Shown here: one piece after another, positions 1-6,765 of the stretch | How the letters are laid out: each line of letters starts with the position of its first letter | Position numbering within the stretch: the first letter of the stretch is position 1 | NCBI GenBank assembly: GCA_903887655.1 | Contig: CAISQQ010000340.1 | Location: forward strand, 1-11,111 | From: an uncultured Burkholderiales bacterium | GTDB lineage: Bacteria; Pseudomonadota; Gammaproteobacteria; Burkholderiales; Burkholderiaceae_C | Length of the DNA stretch: 11,111 nucleotides | Direction: 5' to 3' | The notes under the pieces: generated by a model | What the model was told of the DNA's origin: nothing | The model's database searches: none | What the model saw: only the letters and a program-made list of their open reading frames with translations | Program-made: the position numbers and the translations under genes

Positions 1-363
1 ATTGGCTTGAGCGCGTGTTTCCTCCGCCAAATCAATGATCATCGACACCAAGCGAGGCACATCATCGCGATGAACGTGGACTTTGAGCAACAAATTGGAC
101 AAAGTGACCATGACATCGTCAAAAACGCTGGGACTGACTCGAATTTCAGTGGGCGTGGACTGCATCGGTGGCTCCTTGTAGCCACGATCGGTTTTGCTCA
201 TGATGTACTGGCTGTAATGCAGCTGGTCATCGATCAAATTTTCGAGCTTGACGTTGAAGAAGTAATGCTTGATCTCACGCTGATCACACACACTCTCATA
301 AAACCGAGTGAGAATGTTCTTGAGGTTGTTCACCCCGCCATACTTTTTCATCAAATTCAACAT
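1..363 (-). CDS. Group-1 truncated-hemoglobin-like protein, partial (N-terminal 121 residues)
   Basis: The minus strand is open from ATG at 363 to the left edge with no stop, so the C-terminus is outside the window. The translation follows the group-1 truncated globin pattern: KYGG near residues 7-10 (YEKLGG-like start), TRFYESV at 19-25, EIKHYFFNVKL at 30-40 (matching the RIKHFFADVDM stretch of cyanobacterial GlbN), DQLHYSQYIM at 46-55, then SVFDDVM at 79-85. By my by-eye alignment, the proximal heme-ligand His falls on Pro71 (the MQSTPTEI stretch), and the E7 position on Asp46. The visible part covers about the whole length of a single globin domain (roughly 120 residues), so it may end just outside or carry a fused C-terminal domain. 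A GGGAG site lies 9 nt upstream of the ATG; Met5 is an alternative start. Heme binding is doubtful; it could be a heme-free globin sensor domain. The fold call is fairly sure, the function unknown. Confidence 0.78.
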   Translation of the reverse strand, partial: MLNLMKKYGGVNNLKNILTRFYESVCDQREIKHYFFNVKLENLIDDQLHYSQYIMSKTDRGYKEPPMQSTPTEIRVSPSVFDDVMVTLSNLLLKVHVHRDDVPRLVSMIIDLAEETRAQAN

Positions 364-664
364 TAAAGGTCACTCCCATGCTTTTTTGGACCCGATGCGT
401 GACTTCAATTCAGTGCTGAATTGCAAGGCGTTGGCTCGACAGTCAACACAGTCCAACTTTATGACAACTATGACATAATCACGGGCGGCTGTAAATAGAG
501 CCTACCCTTTCCTCAAGCGTAACATCTGCCCACGCATTTGATATAACAAGACTTGTCCATCATTGTCTAGAAATGCAAACGAGGACAACCGCACTTGTCG
601 TGGCTTCAATAGACGCCATCTTGTGGCGCCAACTCTTGATCGATTGGCTTGATTCAATCTCTCC
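364..664. other. Divergent intergenic region with short repeats
   Basis: A 301-bp gap separates the minus-strand globin-like gene from the plus-strand racemase gene, so promoters in both directions should lie here. I find no convincing -35/-10 pair. Visible structure: two direct copies of TATGACA at 460-466 and 469-475 (9-bp period), contained in a dyad TTATG-N10-CATAA; and just before the racemase start, CTTGAT at 635-640 and 648-653 with the perfect dyad TTGA-T-TCAA at 649-657. These could be operator sites for a regulator outside the window, but that is inference. A minus-strand open frame of 54 codons (666-502) has no supporting feature. Confidence 0.4.
373..377 (-). promoter_or_regulatory. 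Ribosome binding site of the globin-like gene
   Basis: GGGAG on the minus strand, 9 nt before the ATG at 363. It supports this start and the minus-strand reading of the left edge. Confidence 0.55.
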
Positions 665-1384
665 ATGGAAACAGCAGGCATGCCCTTGACAACCGATTTA
701 CCCACTCCCCCTCGAATTGCCCTGATTCATGCCACCGCCTTGGCCATGCACCCCATTGCCAATGCCTTTGCCAAGCATTCCCCGAAAACTGAAGTGTTTC
801 ATCTGCTCGATGACAGTTTATCCAAAGACCACGCCAAGAGCGGCGTATTGACCCCACAGATGATGGCGCGTTTTGAGCAACTCGCCAATTACGCTTGGTT
901 TTGCCAGGCCGATGGCATTTTGTTCACCTGCTCTGCCTTTGGCGCGGCCATCGACGCCTGCGCCCAGGCCAGCCACAAACCAGTTCTCAAACCGAACCAA
1001 GCCATGTTTGAGGAGGCCTTGCGACACCGAGCACGAGGCCCCAGCCTTCAGGTTGGTTTGGTCGCCACTTTTGAGCCGTCAATTGCTTCGATGACTCAAG
1101 AATTTTTGACGCTGGCCCAAGACCATGGATTGAGCGTCCAAGTTCGACCCGCTCACGTGCCACAAGCGATGCAGGATTTGGCCAATGGGGACGAGGATTT
1201 GCATCACCAAAAAGTATCCCTCGCCATGTCTGAACTTGATGAGTGCGATGTGATCATGCTCGCCCAATTCTCGATGGCGGCGGCTCAAGAGGCCTGCCAA
1301 GCCGTTACATCTATCCCCGTTTTAACCAGTCCAGATTGTGCTGCACTCGACATGATGCGACGATTGGGTCAGCCATCCATCTAA
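665..1384 (+). CDS. Aspartate/glutamate racemase superfamily protein
   Basis: 239 residues, the usual size for Asp/Glu/hydantoin racemase superfamily members (cofactor-independent racemases, maleate isomerase, arylmalonate decarboxylase). These use one or two active-site cysteines in a two-domain pseudosymmetric fold. Both diagnostic cysteine regions are present: FTCSAFG with Cys89 in the N-terminal half and SPDCAALDMM with Cys225 near the C-terminus, so the two-cysteine racemase/isomerase arrangement is intact. The start region reads PRIALIHAT, the usual first beta strand. No signal peptide, so cytoplasmic. ATG at 665 has no clear Shine-Dalgarno; an in-frame ATG at 680 (Met6) is equally possible. 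The stop lies 7 nt before the downstream dehydrogenase start, indicating co-translation. The substrate is not deducible; the neighbouring hydroxyacid dehydrogenase and Bug receptor suggest a small carboxylic or amino acid. Confidence 0.85.
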   Translation: METAGMPLTTDLPTPPRIALIHATALAMHPIANAFAKHSPKTEVFHLLDDSLSKDHAKSGVLTPQMMARFEQLANYAWFCQADGILFTCSAFGAAIDACAQASHKPVLKPNQAMFEEALRHRARGPSLQVGLVATFEPSIASMTQEFLTLAQDHGLSVQVRPAHVPQAMQDLANGDEDLHHQKVSLAMSELDECDVIMLAQFSMAAAQEACQAVTSIPVLTSPDCAALDMMRRLGQPSI

Positions 1385-1391
1385 TTACACC

Positions 1392-2459
1392 ATGACACAT
1401 CCAAGATTTAAACTCCCCGAGCTCGAGCGCTTTATTGAAGAGGCCATGCTGGCGCTGGGATTTCCCCAAAAAGACAGTCACGTCATTGCACAATTGATGG
1501 CCCAAGCTGACTTGCAGGGCTCGGATGGGCATGGCATCTTTCGTCTGGCACCCTACACCAAGCGCATCCAAGCCGGTGCCATCAACTTGAATCCTCAAAT
1601 CAAAATTTTGAAGGAAAAGCCCGCCATGGCTGTGCTTGATGGTGACAACGGCATGGGCCACCTGGTGATGAAATACGCCACTGAATTGGCCATTCAAAAA
1701 GCCAAAAATACCGGCATTGCTTGGGTGGGATCACAGTACAGCAACCACGCTGGACCGGCCTCGCTTTACGCCAAAATGGCACTCGAGCACGATATGCTGG
1801 GTTTGTACTTTGCGGTGGGAAATGCCAACCACCTGCCGGCCTGGGGCGGACTCGATATGTTGCTCTCCACCAACCCCATCGCCGCGGCCATTCCCACACT
1901 CCGAGAAATACCCATTGTGCTGGACATGGCAACCACCGTGGCCGCTTACGGCAAAGTCAAAGCCAAAGCGCAAAACGGTGAAATGATGCCCGAGGGTTGG
2001 ATGGTCGACCAAGAAGGCAAGCCCTTGCTTGACCCCAATCAAAGTGACAAAGGCTTTTTGCTCCCCATTGGCGGATACAAAGGCTACGGTTTATCGATGA
2101 TCGTGGGCATTTTGGCCGGGGCCTTGAATGGTGCGGCCATGGGGCGCGATGTCATTGACTTCAACAAAGACGCGAGCAGCGTCACCAATACCGGGCAAGC
2201 CATCGTCATCATCGATCCCGATGCCTTTGGCGACATCCAAGTCTTCAAACAACAAATTGACCAATTCATTCAAGACATCAAAGCCAGTCGCAAAATGCCG
2301 GGTGTTGAACGCATTTGGCTGCCGGGTGAACAAAGTCACCTGAAAAAGCTCGATCACCTCCAATTCGGCGTGGCGCTCTCGCCCGCTTTGGTTGAGCAAC
2401 TTGACCAATTGGCCCTGACTTTGAGCATCTCCCCGCTCAAGGCCGCTTCAAGCCATTGA
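1392..2459 (+). CDS. Ldh/MDH2-family NAD(P)-dependent 2-hydroxyacid dehydrogenase
   Basis: 355 residues, typical for the malate/L-lactate dehydrogenase type-2 family (COG2055), which includes ureidoglycolate, sulfolactate and 2,3-diketogulonate oxidoreductases and is unrelated to Rossmann-fold LDH. Family landmarks appear in order: SDGHGIFRL (about 38-46), LDGDNGMGH, the catalytic His in SNHAG (His119), LSTNPIAAAIP, VLDMATT, EGWMVDQEGKPLLDP, and GGYKGYGLSMIVGILAGALNG in the substrate/cofactor region. Nothing essential is visibly missing. It would interconvert a 2-hydroxy acid and a 2-oxo acid in the cytoplasm. It sits 7 nt after the racemase stop with no obvious own Shine-Dalgarno, so translational coupling is likely. 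A Bug receptor follows 50 nt later. The exact substrate is unknown; family members range over malate, lactate, ureidoglycolate and sugar-derived acids. Confidence 0.92.
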   Translation: MTHPRFKLPELERFIEEAMLALGFPQKDSHVIAQLMAQADLQGSDGHGIFRLAPYTKRIQAGAINLNPQIKILKEKPAMAVLDGDNGMGHLVMKYATELAIQKAKNTGIAWVGSQYSNHAGPASLYAKMALEHDMLGLYFAVGNANHLPAWGGLDMLLSTNPIAAAIPTLREIPIVLDMATTVAAYGKVKAKAQNGEMMPEGWMVDQEGKPLLDPNQSDKGFLLPIGGYKGYGLSMIVGILAGALNGAAMGRDVIDFNKDASSVTNTGQAIVIIDPDAFGDIQVFKQQIDQFIQDIKASRKMPGVERIWLPGEQSHLKKLDHLQFGVALSPALVEQLDQLALTLSISPLKAASSH

Positions 2460-2497
2460 GCCGATGGCCTTTTGACAATTTCACCCATTACCCACCT

Positions 2498-2502
2498 AGA
2501 GG
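2498..2502 (+). promoter_or_regulatory. Ribosome binding site deciding the start of Bug receptor 1
   Basis: AGAGG, 7 nt before ATG 2510. The frame is also open back to a TTG at 2456 overlapping the previous stop, but those 18 extra codons are not signal-like; this site favours 2510. Confidence 0.55.
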
Positions 2503-2509
2503 CCCCCCG

Positions 2510-3511
2510 ATGCAAAGACGCTCACTTATACAACTCGCTACCTTGATGGGCCTGGGAGGGCTTGGAGAACTGGGCTTGAACCTGGGGTCGCAAGCGGCCT
2601 GGGCCCAATCGACCTACCCGAGCAAACCCATCAAAGTGATCGTGCCCTTGGCCGCTGGTAGTGCGGTGGACAATGCGGCTCGCATTGTGATGCAAAAGAT
2701 TTCTCAAAACATAGGACTCGGCATCGCCATCGAAAACCAAGCGGGTGCGGCCGGCCTCATTGGCGCCGATAAGGTGGCCAAGTCCTCCCCCGATGGCTAT
2801 GTGCTGGGCGGATTCAACGACAGCATCATGACCATGCTGCCCAATTTGCAGAGCAAAATGCCCTGGGATATCCAAAAAGACTTCGAGGCGATCTCTTTGG
2901 TGGCCACGGTGGAGTGGGGCTTGGTGGTGGGGGCAGACTCGAATATCAAGTCAGCCCAAGATTTGATTCAGGCTGCCAAGCAGTCACCCGGGAAAATCAA
3001 CTACGGTTCGGGTGGAAACGGAAGCCCTCAGCACATTGCCATGGCCCTCTTTGCTGCTCAATCGGGCATCAAGCTCACGCATGTGCCGTACAAAGGCGCC
3101 ACCCAGGCGGCAGTGGGCTTGGCGGGCAAGGAGGTGGATGTTTGTTTTCAAGGGATTGCCACTGTCAACTCGCTCATCAAAGGCGGCAAACTCAAACTCA
3201 TCGGCGTGTCAACCCCCAAACGGATGGGCCAGTTTCCAGAGGTGGTTACCATTTCCGAGTCGGGTCTGCCCAATTTTGAATTCAACTCTTGGTACGCCAT
3301 GATGGCGCCTGCTGGCACCCCCAAGTCAGTGGTTCAGCACTTTTACAAGGAAATTGTCAAAGCCCTCTCTGACGAGTCGGTCAAAGACCAACTCATTGCC
3401 CAGGGATTGACGCCGCGGGGCAGCTCCCCCGAAGAGTTGACACAATTGTTGTCCCTGCAACTGGCCAAATACGAAAAGCTCATCCGTCAAGCAGGCATCA
3501 GCGCCGACTAA
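2510..3511 (+). CDS. Bug-family (TctC-like) periplasmic solute-binding receptor 1
   Basis: 333 residues, normal for Bug receptors, which capture carboxylates, amino acids or related solutes for tripartite tricarboxylate (TTT) transporters. N-terminal signal peptide: MQRRSLIQLA, a hydrophobic stretch, then cleavage likely after AWA (residue 32). The two arginines at 3-4 followed by SLIQ resemble a weak twin-arginine signal, though Sec export is also possible. Family motifs: PSKPIKVIVPLAAGSAVDNAAR, GAAGLIGADKVAKSSPDGYVL, GKINYGSGGNGSPQHIA, THVPYKGATQAAVGLAGKEVD, GKLKLIGVSTPKRMGQFPEV and the SGLPNFEFNSWY region. The first ligand loop reads AGSAVD rather than the common GGxxD, so ligand specificity may differ from the other two receptors. 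It is the last gene of the racemase-dehydrogenase run and is followed by a terminator. TctA/TctB subunits are not encoded nearby. Confidence 0.93.
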   Translation: MQRRSLIQLATLMGLGGLGELGLNLGSQAAWAQSTYPSKPIKVIVPLAAGSAVDNAARIVMQKISQNIGLGIAIENQAGAAGLIGADKVAKSSPDGYVLGGFNDSIMTMLPNLQSKMPWDIQKDFEAISLVATVEWGLVVGADSNIKSAQDLIQAAKQSPGKINYGSGGNGSPQHIAMALFAAQSGIKLTHVPYKGATQAAVGLAGKEVDVCFQGIATVNSLIKGGKLKLIGVSTPKRMGQFPEVVTISESGLPNFEFNSWYAMMAPAGTPKSVVQHFYKEIVKALSDESVKDQLIAQGLTPRGSSPEELTQLLSLQLAKYEKLIRQAGISAD

Positions 3512-3558
3512 GATGCGTGGGGCTGAGCAACGACGCCCACCATGAACCTTCCAAACTC

Positions 3559-3589
3559 AAAGACCAAGACCCACCGTCTGGTCTTTTTT
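3559..3589 (+). terminator. Rho-independent terminator after the first operon
   Basis: AAAGACC (3559-3565) pairs with GGTCTTT (3580-3586); a bulged A at 3566 is followed by an inner AGAC (3567-3570) pairing with GTCT (3576-3579) around the 5-nt loop CCACC. That gives an 11-bp stem with one bulge, running into six T residues (3584-3589). It lies 47 nt after the Bug receptor 1 stop and insulates that operon from the FKBP gene. Confidence 0.85.
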
Positions 3590-3631
3590 AGACGATAATT
3601 GAATCCCTTGTTATTTCTTTAGAACTTCATC

Positions 3632-3985
3632 ATGATCACTTCCCCCAGCGGCCTGCAATATTTAGACGTCCACATTGGTGAGGGCGAAGTCGCCCAGGCT
3701 GAAGATGAGGTGAGTGTTCACTACACTGGCTGGCTTTATGAAAATGAAGAAGCCGGCGAAAAGTTCGATTCCAGTTTTGATCGCCACGCCCCCATCGAAT
3801 TCTTCTTGGGTCAAGGCATGGTCATCAAAGGTTGGGATGAAGGTGTTCAAGGCATGCGAGTCGGTGGTAAACGCACCCTCATCATCCCACCCGATTTGGC
3901 CTATGGTCAGCGTGGTGCAGGCGGTGTGATTCCACCCAATGCCACCCTCAAATTTGACGTCGAACTCGTCGAAATACTCGATTAA
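3632..3985 (+). CDS. FKBP-type peptidyl-prolyl cis-trans isomerase
   Basis: 117 residues, the size of a single minimal FKBP domain, with no signal peptide, so a cytosolic prolyl isomerase/folding helper. The FKBP signature is complete: VHYTGWL (Tyr31), FDSSFDR (Phe45-Asp46), PIEFFLGQGMVIKGWDEG with Trp68 at the base of the pocket, GMRVGGKRTLIIPPDLAYG (Tyr91), VIPPNATLKFDVELVEI (Ile100, Phe108). All pocket residues expected for activity and macrolide binding are there. There is no SlyD-type IF insertion or metal-binding tail. It is flanked by a terminator upstream and a hairpin downstream, so it is probably transcribed alone and is a housekeeping gene between two catabolic runs. No obvious Shine-Dalgarno precedes the ATG. 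Confidence 0.95.
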   Translation: MITSPSGLQYLDVHIGEGEVAQAEDEVSVHYTGWLYENEEAGEKFDSSFDRHAPIEFFLGQGMVIKGWDEGVQGMRVGGKRTLIIPPDLAYGQRGAGGVIPPNATLKFDVELVEILD

Positions 3986-4297
3986 ACCGAGGACTCTGGG
4001 CGTGTGACCCCAGAGGGTCATCGAGGGTCATTGACCTGAGCGGGTCCATCGCGTTGATAAAGCAAGCGCTTGGGTGTTCATACCCACTGGATATTCGCAC
4101 CATTTTTGTGCTGTATCAATGCTCTGAGTGCGTTGAACTCAGGCTTACCCTATACAAAACTCGAGTGCGCTCAAGGTAGACTTTAAAACACCGCCTTGGT
4201 GTGCAAAGCCTATCAGGCCAATGAACAAGCGCTGGCCCCCAGACCTGTGCGAGCCGCCGCTTGCGACCCCATCACCCTTAACGTTGAGCAAGCCTGA
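3986..4297. other. Non-coding region upstream of the second operon
   Basis: 312 bp without a credible gene. It contains a hairpin right after the FKBP stop (listed separately), the tandem GAGGGTCA at 4013-4020 and 4023-4030 (10-bp period), the dyad GGTCA-T-TGACC at 4026-4036, and the perfect 10-bp palindrome CAAGCGCTTG at 4063-4072. The promoter of the second operon should lie here, but I see no convincing -35/-10 pair. A plus-strand frame starting at 4221 runs into receptor 2 in another frame and is not gene-like. Confidence 0.45.
3994..4015 (+). terminator. Hairpin after the FKBP gene, possible terminator without T tract
   Basis: CTCTGGG (3994-4000) pairs with CCCAGAG (4009-4015) around an 8-nt loop, starting 8 nt after the FKBP stop. 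No T run follows, so it is either a weak or rho-assisted terminator or an mRNA 3' stabiliser. Confidence 0.45.
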
Positions 4298-5290
4298 ATG
4301 CATACTTATTCAAAGTTTTTCTTTCATTGGCGCTTTGCCATGGGAATATGGGCGGCCCTTTGTTCAGGATGGGGCTTGGCACAAGACGCGAGCAAATACC
4401 CCTCGAGGCCCATTCACATGGTGGTCCCTTTCACAGCCAGTGGCCCCACCGACACCATGGCTCGCGTTTTGGCGCAAAAACTCTCCGAGCTCTTAGAAGA
4501 AGCAGTCATCATCGACAACAAAGCGGGAGCGGGTGGCAGTATTGGCGCGGAATATGTTGCCCACTCAAACGCCGATGGCTACACGCTCTTGTTCACCACA
4601 GCCGGGGTGGTGAGCGTGAATCCGAGCCTGAACAAAGTCGGCTTTGACACCCTGCGGGACTTTGCCCCGATTGTCAAAACCGGCTCATTGGCCAGTCTTT
4701 TGGTGGTCAATCCCAATTTAAAAATCAAGACCGTCGAAGAGTTCATCAAATTGGCCAAATCCAAGCCCGGTCAACTCAATTACGGAACTTCAGGACCCGG
4801 CAGTGCAAGCCACTTGGCCATGGAGATGTTCAACAAAATGGCGCAGGTCAATATCTTGCATGTGCCCTACAAAGGTGCAGCGCCTGCAGTGACCGATCTC
4901 TTGGCAGGCAACGTTCAAGTGATGTTGATTGGCATCACACCCGTGCTGGCCTTTGTGAACTCGGGCAAGCTGCTCGCACTCGGTGTGTCAAGCCTACAGC
5001 CCTCGCCCATGGTGCCGCAAGTTCCCACCATCGCCTCCTCAGGACTGCCCGGTTTTGAGGTGAGCAATTGGCTGGGTCTTTTTGCGCCCATCAACACGCC
5101 CGTCACCATCATCAACAAACTCAATTCGCAAACGAACGCGTTGATGAAGCTCGATGATGTCCGAGCCAAATTGACCAAAGAAGGCCTCGATCCTGTGCCC
5201 AGCAATACCCCCGCACAGTTCAAGGACTATGTTCAAAGTGAAATCGTGCGGTGGTCCAAAACCGTCAAAGAATCCAACATCCAAAATTGA
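4298..5290 (+). CDS. Bug-family (TctC-like) periplasmic solute-binding receptor 2
   Basis: 330 residues with a signal peptide: a short polar start, hydrophobic core, likely cleavage after GLA (residue 28) before QDASKYPSRP. Bug motifs in order: RPIHMVVPFTASGPTDTMAR, the IIDNKAGAGGSIGAEYVA stretch, NADGYTLLFTTAG, LRDFAPI, GQLNYGTSGPGSASHLAMEMF, LHVPYKGAAPAVTDLLAGNVQV, and GLPGFEVSNWLGLFAP. This is the most canonical of the three receptors here in its ligand loops. It would bind a small, probably carboxylate, solute in the periplasm. The start at 4298 has only a weak purine-rich stretch upstream; Met15 is a possible alternative but would leave a shorter signal. It opens the second operon and is followed 37 nt later by the MmgE/PrpD gene, a common pairing in Burkholderiales catabolic clusters. 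Ligand unknown. Confidence 0.93.
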   Translation: MHTYSKFFFHWRFAMGIWAALCSGWGLAQDASKYPSRPIHMVVPFTASGPTDTMARVLAQKLSELLEEAVIIDNKAGAGGSIGAEYVAHSNADGYTLLFTTAGVVSVNPSLNKVGFDTLRDFAPIVKTGSLASLLVVNPNLKIKTVEEFIKLAKSKPGQLNYGTSGPGSASHLAMEMFNKMAQVNILHVPYKGAAPAVTDLLAGNVQVMLIGITPVLAFVNSGKLLALGVSSLQPSPMVPQVPTIASSGLPGFEVSNWLGLFAPINTPVTIINKLNSQTNALMKLDDVRAKLTKEGLDPVPSNTPAQFKDYVQSEIVRWSKTVKESNIQN

Positions 5291-5318
5291 ACACACCTTC
5301 ACCCATTCGCCTCGTCCC

Positions 5319-5322
5319 AGGA
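5319..5322 (+). promoter_or_regulatory. Ribosome binding site deciding the MmgE/PrpD start
   Basis: AGGA, 5 nt before ATG 5328. The frame is open back to 5229, but that would overlap receptor 2 by 62 bp and add an unrelated N-terminus. Confidence 0.55.
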
Positions 5323-5327
5323 CATCC

Positions 5328-6737
5328 ATGAAGCCCTCCCGCAACGCCAACCACCAACTCACGCGAGAGATCGCCCAAACTTGCTTGATCCATTTGCCCT
5401 CCAAAGTTGGCTTGTCGGACAAAGAGATTGCCACAAAGTGTTTGATTGATTCCTTGGCCTGCGCCTTTGCCGCCTACAAAGAGACCCCCATCGAGAACCT
5501 CAAGCAGACCTTGTTTGAACACGCCAGCACCCAGGGCTCATCGGTGATTGCCTACCCGCATCAGGGTCGAAGTGACGACGTCGCACTCATCAACGGCACC
5601 ATGATCAGCTTGCAGCTTTTTGACGACAACCAAGCACAAATGCGGGGCCACCCATCGGGCCCCTTGCTGCCGGCGGTCTTGGCGGTGGCCGAGGACGTCA
5701 ATGCGAGCTTGAACGAAGCACTCAACGCGTTTGTGGTGGGGTATGAGTTGGAGTGTCGTTTGGGAGTCCTCTTGAATCCCTCGCACTACGAGCAAGGTTG
5801 GCACGCCACCGCCACGCAAGGCGCGTTTGGATCGGTTGTGGCATGCGCCATATTGATGCGCTTGAGTGCCGAACAAATGCTGCACGCCTTTGGCATTGTG
5901 GCTTCGTTGGCCAGTGGCCTTCGCCGCAACTTTGGCACCATGACGATGTCTTTGCACAGTGGTCTTGCTGCGAGCAATGGTGTCAAAGCCGCCAAACTCG
6001 CGGCTCGTGGATTTACCGCCGACCCAGAGATTTTTGATGGGCCCATGAACATCGGTCAAATGCTCTGCATCGATTGGGATGAGTCACGCGTTTTAGCGGA
6101 TTTATCATCCTGGGGAGATCCCTTCATGATCACTGCACCAGGCCCGAGTTTTAAGCTCTACCCTTGTGGACGACCGCCACTTTTCGCAGTGGACTGCGTG
6201 GTGGAGCTGCAAACCAAACACCGCTTAAAAATTACCGACATCAAATCCATCGTTGCAGAGGTGAGTTATATGTTTCCCAAAACCTTGATTCACTCGCGCC
6301 CGATCAATGGACTGCAAGGCAAAACGTCATTGGAGTATTGCATCGCCAGTGCCCTCTTGGACGAGCGCCCCACCCTCGCCTCCTTCACCGATGAAGCGGT
6401 GTGGCGACCTGAGATTTTGGCTTTGATTGACTTGATCACCGTGAGTGTGCCCCCCCACTTGTCAGAGTCAAACGAGAGAGTGCGAAAGGCGCCTTTTGAG
6501 CAACCCGTGACGCTGCACATCCAAACCCATTCGGGCCACCAATTCACCGAGACAGTAGCGCATCACAAAGGATCCCCAGAAAACCCAGCCAGTCAAAAAG
6601 ACTTGGACGCCAAATTCTTTGACTGTGTGGGGCCTTGGCACAGCATGCAAAAAATGCAAACCATCCTAGAGTTGGCCAAAGAGGGACAAACCTTGGTTCG
6701 CCATTTGATGCAGCAACTCAAGGTGTCAGCCCCGTAA
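5328..6737 (+). CDS. MmgE/PrpD-family protein with altered active site
   Basis: 469 residues, normal for this family (2-methylcitrate dehydratase, cis-aconitate decarboxylase, iminodisuccinate epimerase). Family features: DSLACAFAAY near the N-terminus; FDDNQAQMRGHPSGPLLPAVLAVAE with Asp99-Asp100 and His108; GWHATATQGAFGS with His159; NFGTMTMSLHSGLAASNGVKAA at 202-223; GFTADPEIFDG; FKLYPCGRPP from 275. Three usual positions differ: where relatives read GTMTKPLHAG, this has Met207-Ser208, so the active-site Lys is lost; where relatives have a His after the YPCG motif, this has Leu285; and DDxxH is DDNQ (Gln102). These comparisons are from memory of family consensus. No signal peptide, so cytoplasmic. 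It lies between receptor 2 and a 2-hydroxyacid dehydrogenase, suggesting a role in hydroxy- or tricarboxylate breakdown, but the exact chemistry may not be the classical dehydration or decarboxylation. Confidence 0.9.
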   Translation: MKPSRNANHQLTREIAQTCLIHLPSKVGLSDKEIATKCLIDSLACAFAAYKETPIENLKQTLFEHASTQGSSVIAYPHQGRSDDVALINGTMISLQLFDDNQAQMRGHPSGPLLPAVLAVAEDVNASLNEALNAFVVGYELECRLGVLLNPSHYEQGWHATATQGAFGSVVACAILMRLSAEQMLHAFGIVASLASGLRRNFGTMTMSLHSGLAASNGVKAAKLAARGFTADPEIFDGPMNIGQMLCIDWDESRVLADLSSWGDPFMITAPGPSFKLYPCGRPPLFAVDCVVELQTKHRLKITDIKSIVAEVSYMFPKTLIHSRPINGLQGKTSLEYCIASALLDERPTLASFTDEAVWRPEILALIDLITVSVPPHLSESNERVRKAPFEQPVTLHIQTHSGHQFTETVAHHKGSPENPASQKDLDAKFFDCVGPWHSMQKMQTILELAKEGQTLVRHLMQQLKVSAP

Positions 6738-6765
6738 AGCCTGCACCCTACCCAGCTCTCTCCCT

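Noticed and set aside
7..366. Plus-strand open frame of 119 codons at the left edge
   Set aside because: It is antisense to the minus-strand globin-like gene, whose translation shows clear family motifs and a good ribosome binding site; the plus-strand product has no recognisable motif.
502..666. Minus-strand 54-codon frame in the divergent gap
   Set aside because: No ribosome binding site, start overlaps the racemase start, no family resemblance; considered chance.
3594..3599. GATAAT as a -10 box for the FKBP gene
   Set aside because: A good -10 match, but no -35-like hexamer lies 16-18 bp upstream; that position falls in the terminator stem.
4054..4082. TTGATA-N17-TTCATA as a promoter for the second operon
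   Set aside because: The -35 is acceptable but the -10 matches the consensus at only two positions; too weak to call.
4221..4496. Plus-strand 91-codon frame upstream of and overlapping receptor 2
   Set aside because: Pro/Trp-rich, no domain; most of it is an out-of-frame reading of the receptor 2 signal and N-terminal region.
5229..5327. Upstream extension of the MmgE/PrpD frame
   Set aside because: It would overlap the end of receptor 2 by 62 bp; an AGGA site directly before ATG 5328 and the family-like N-terminus support the later start.
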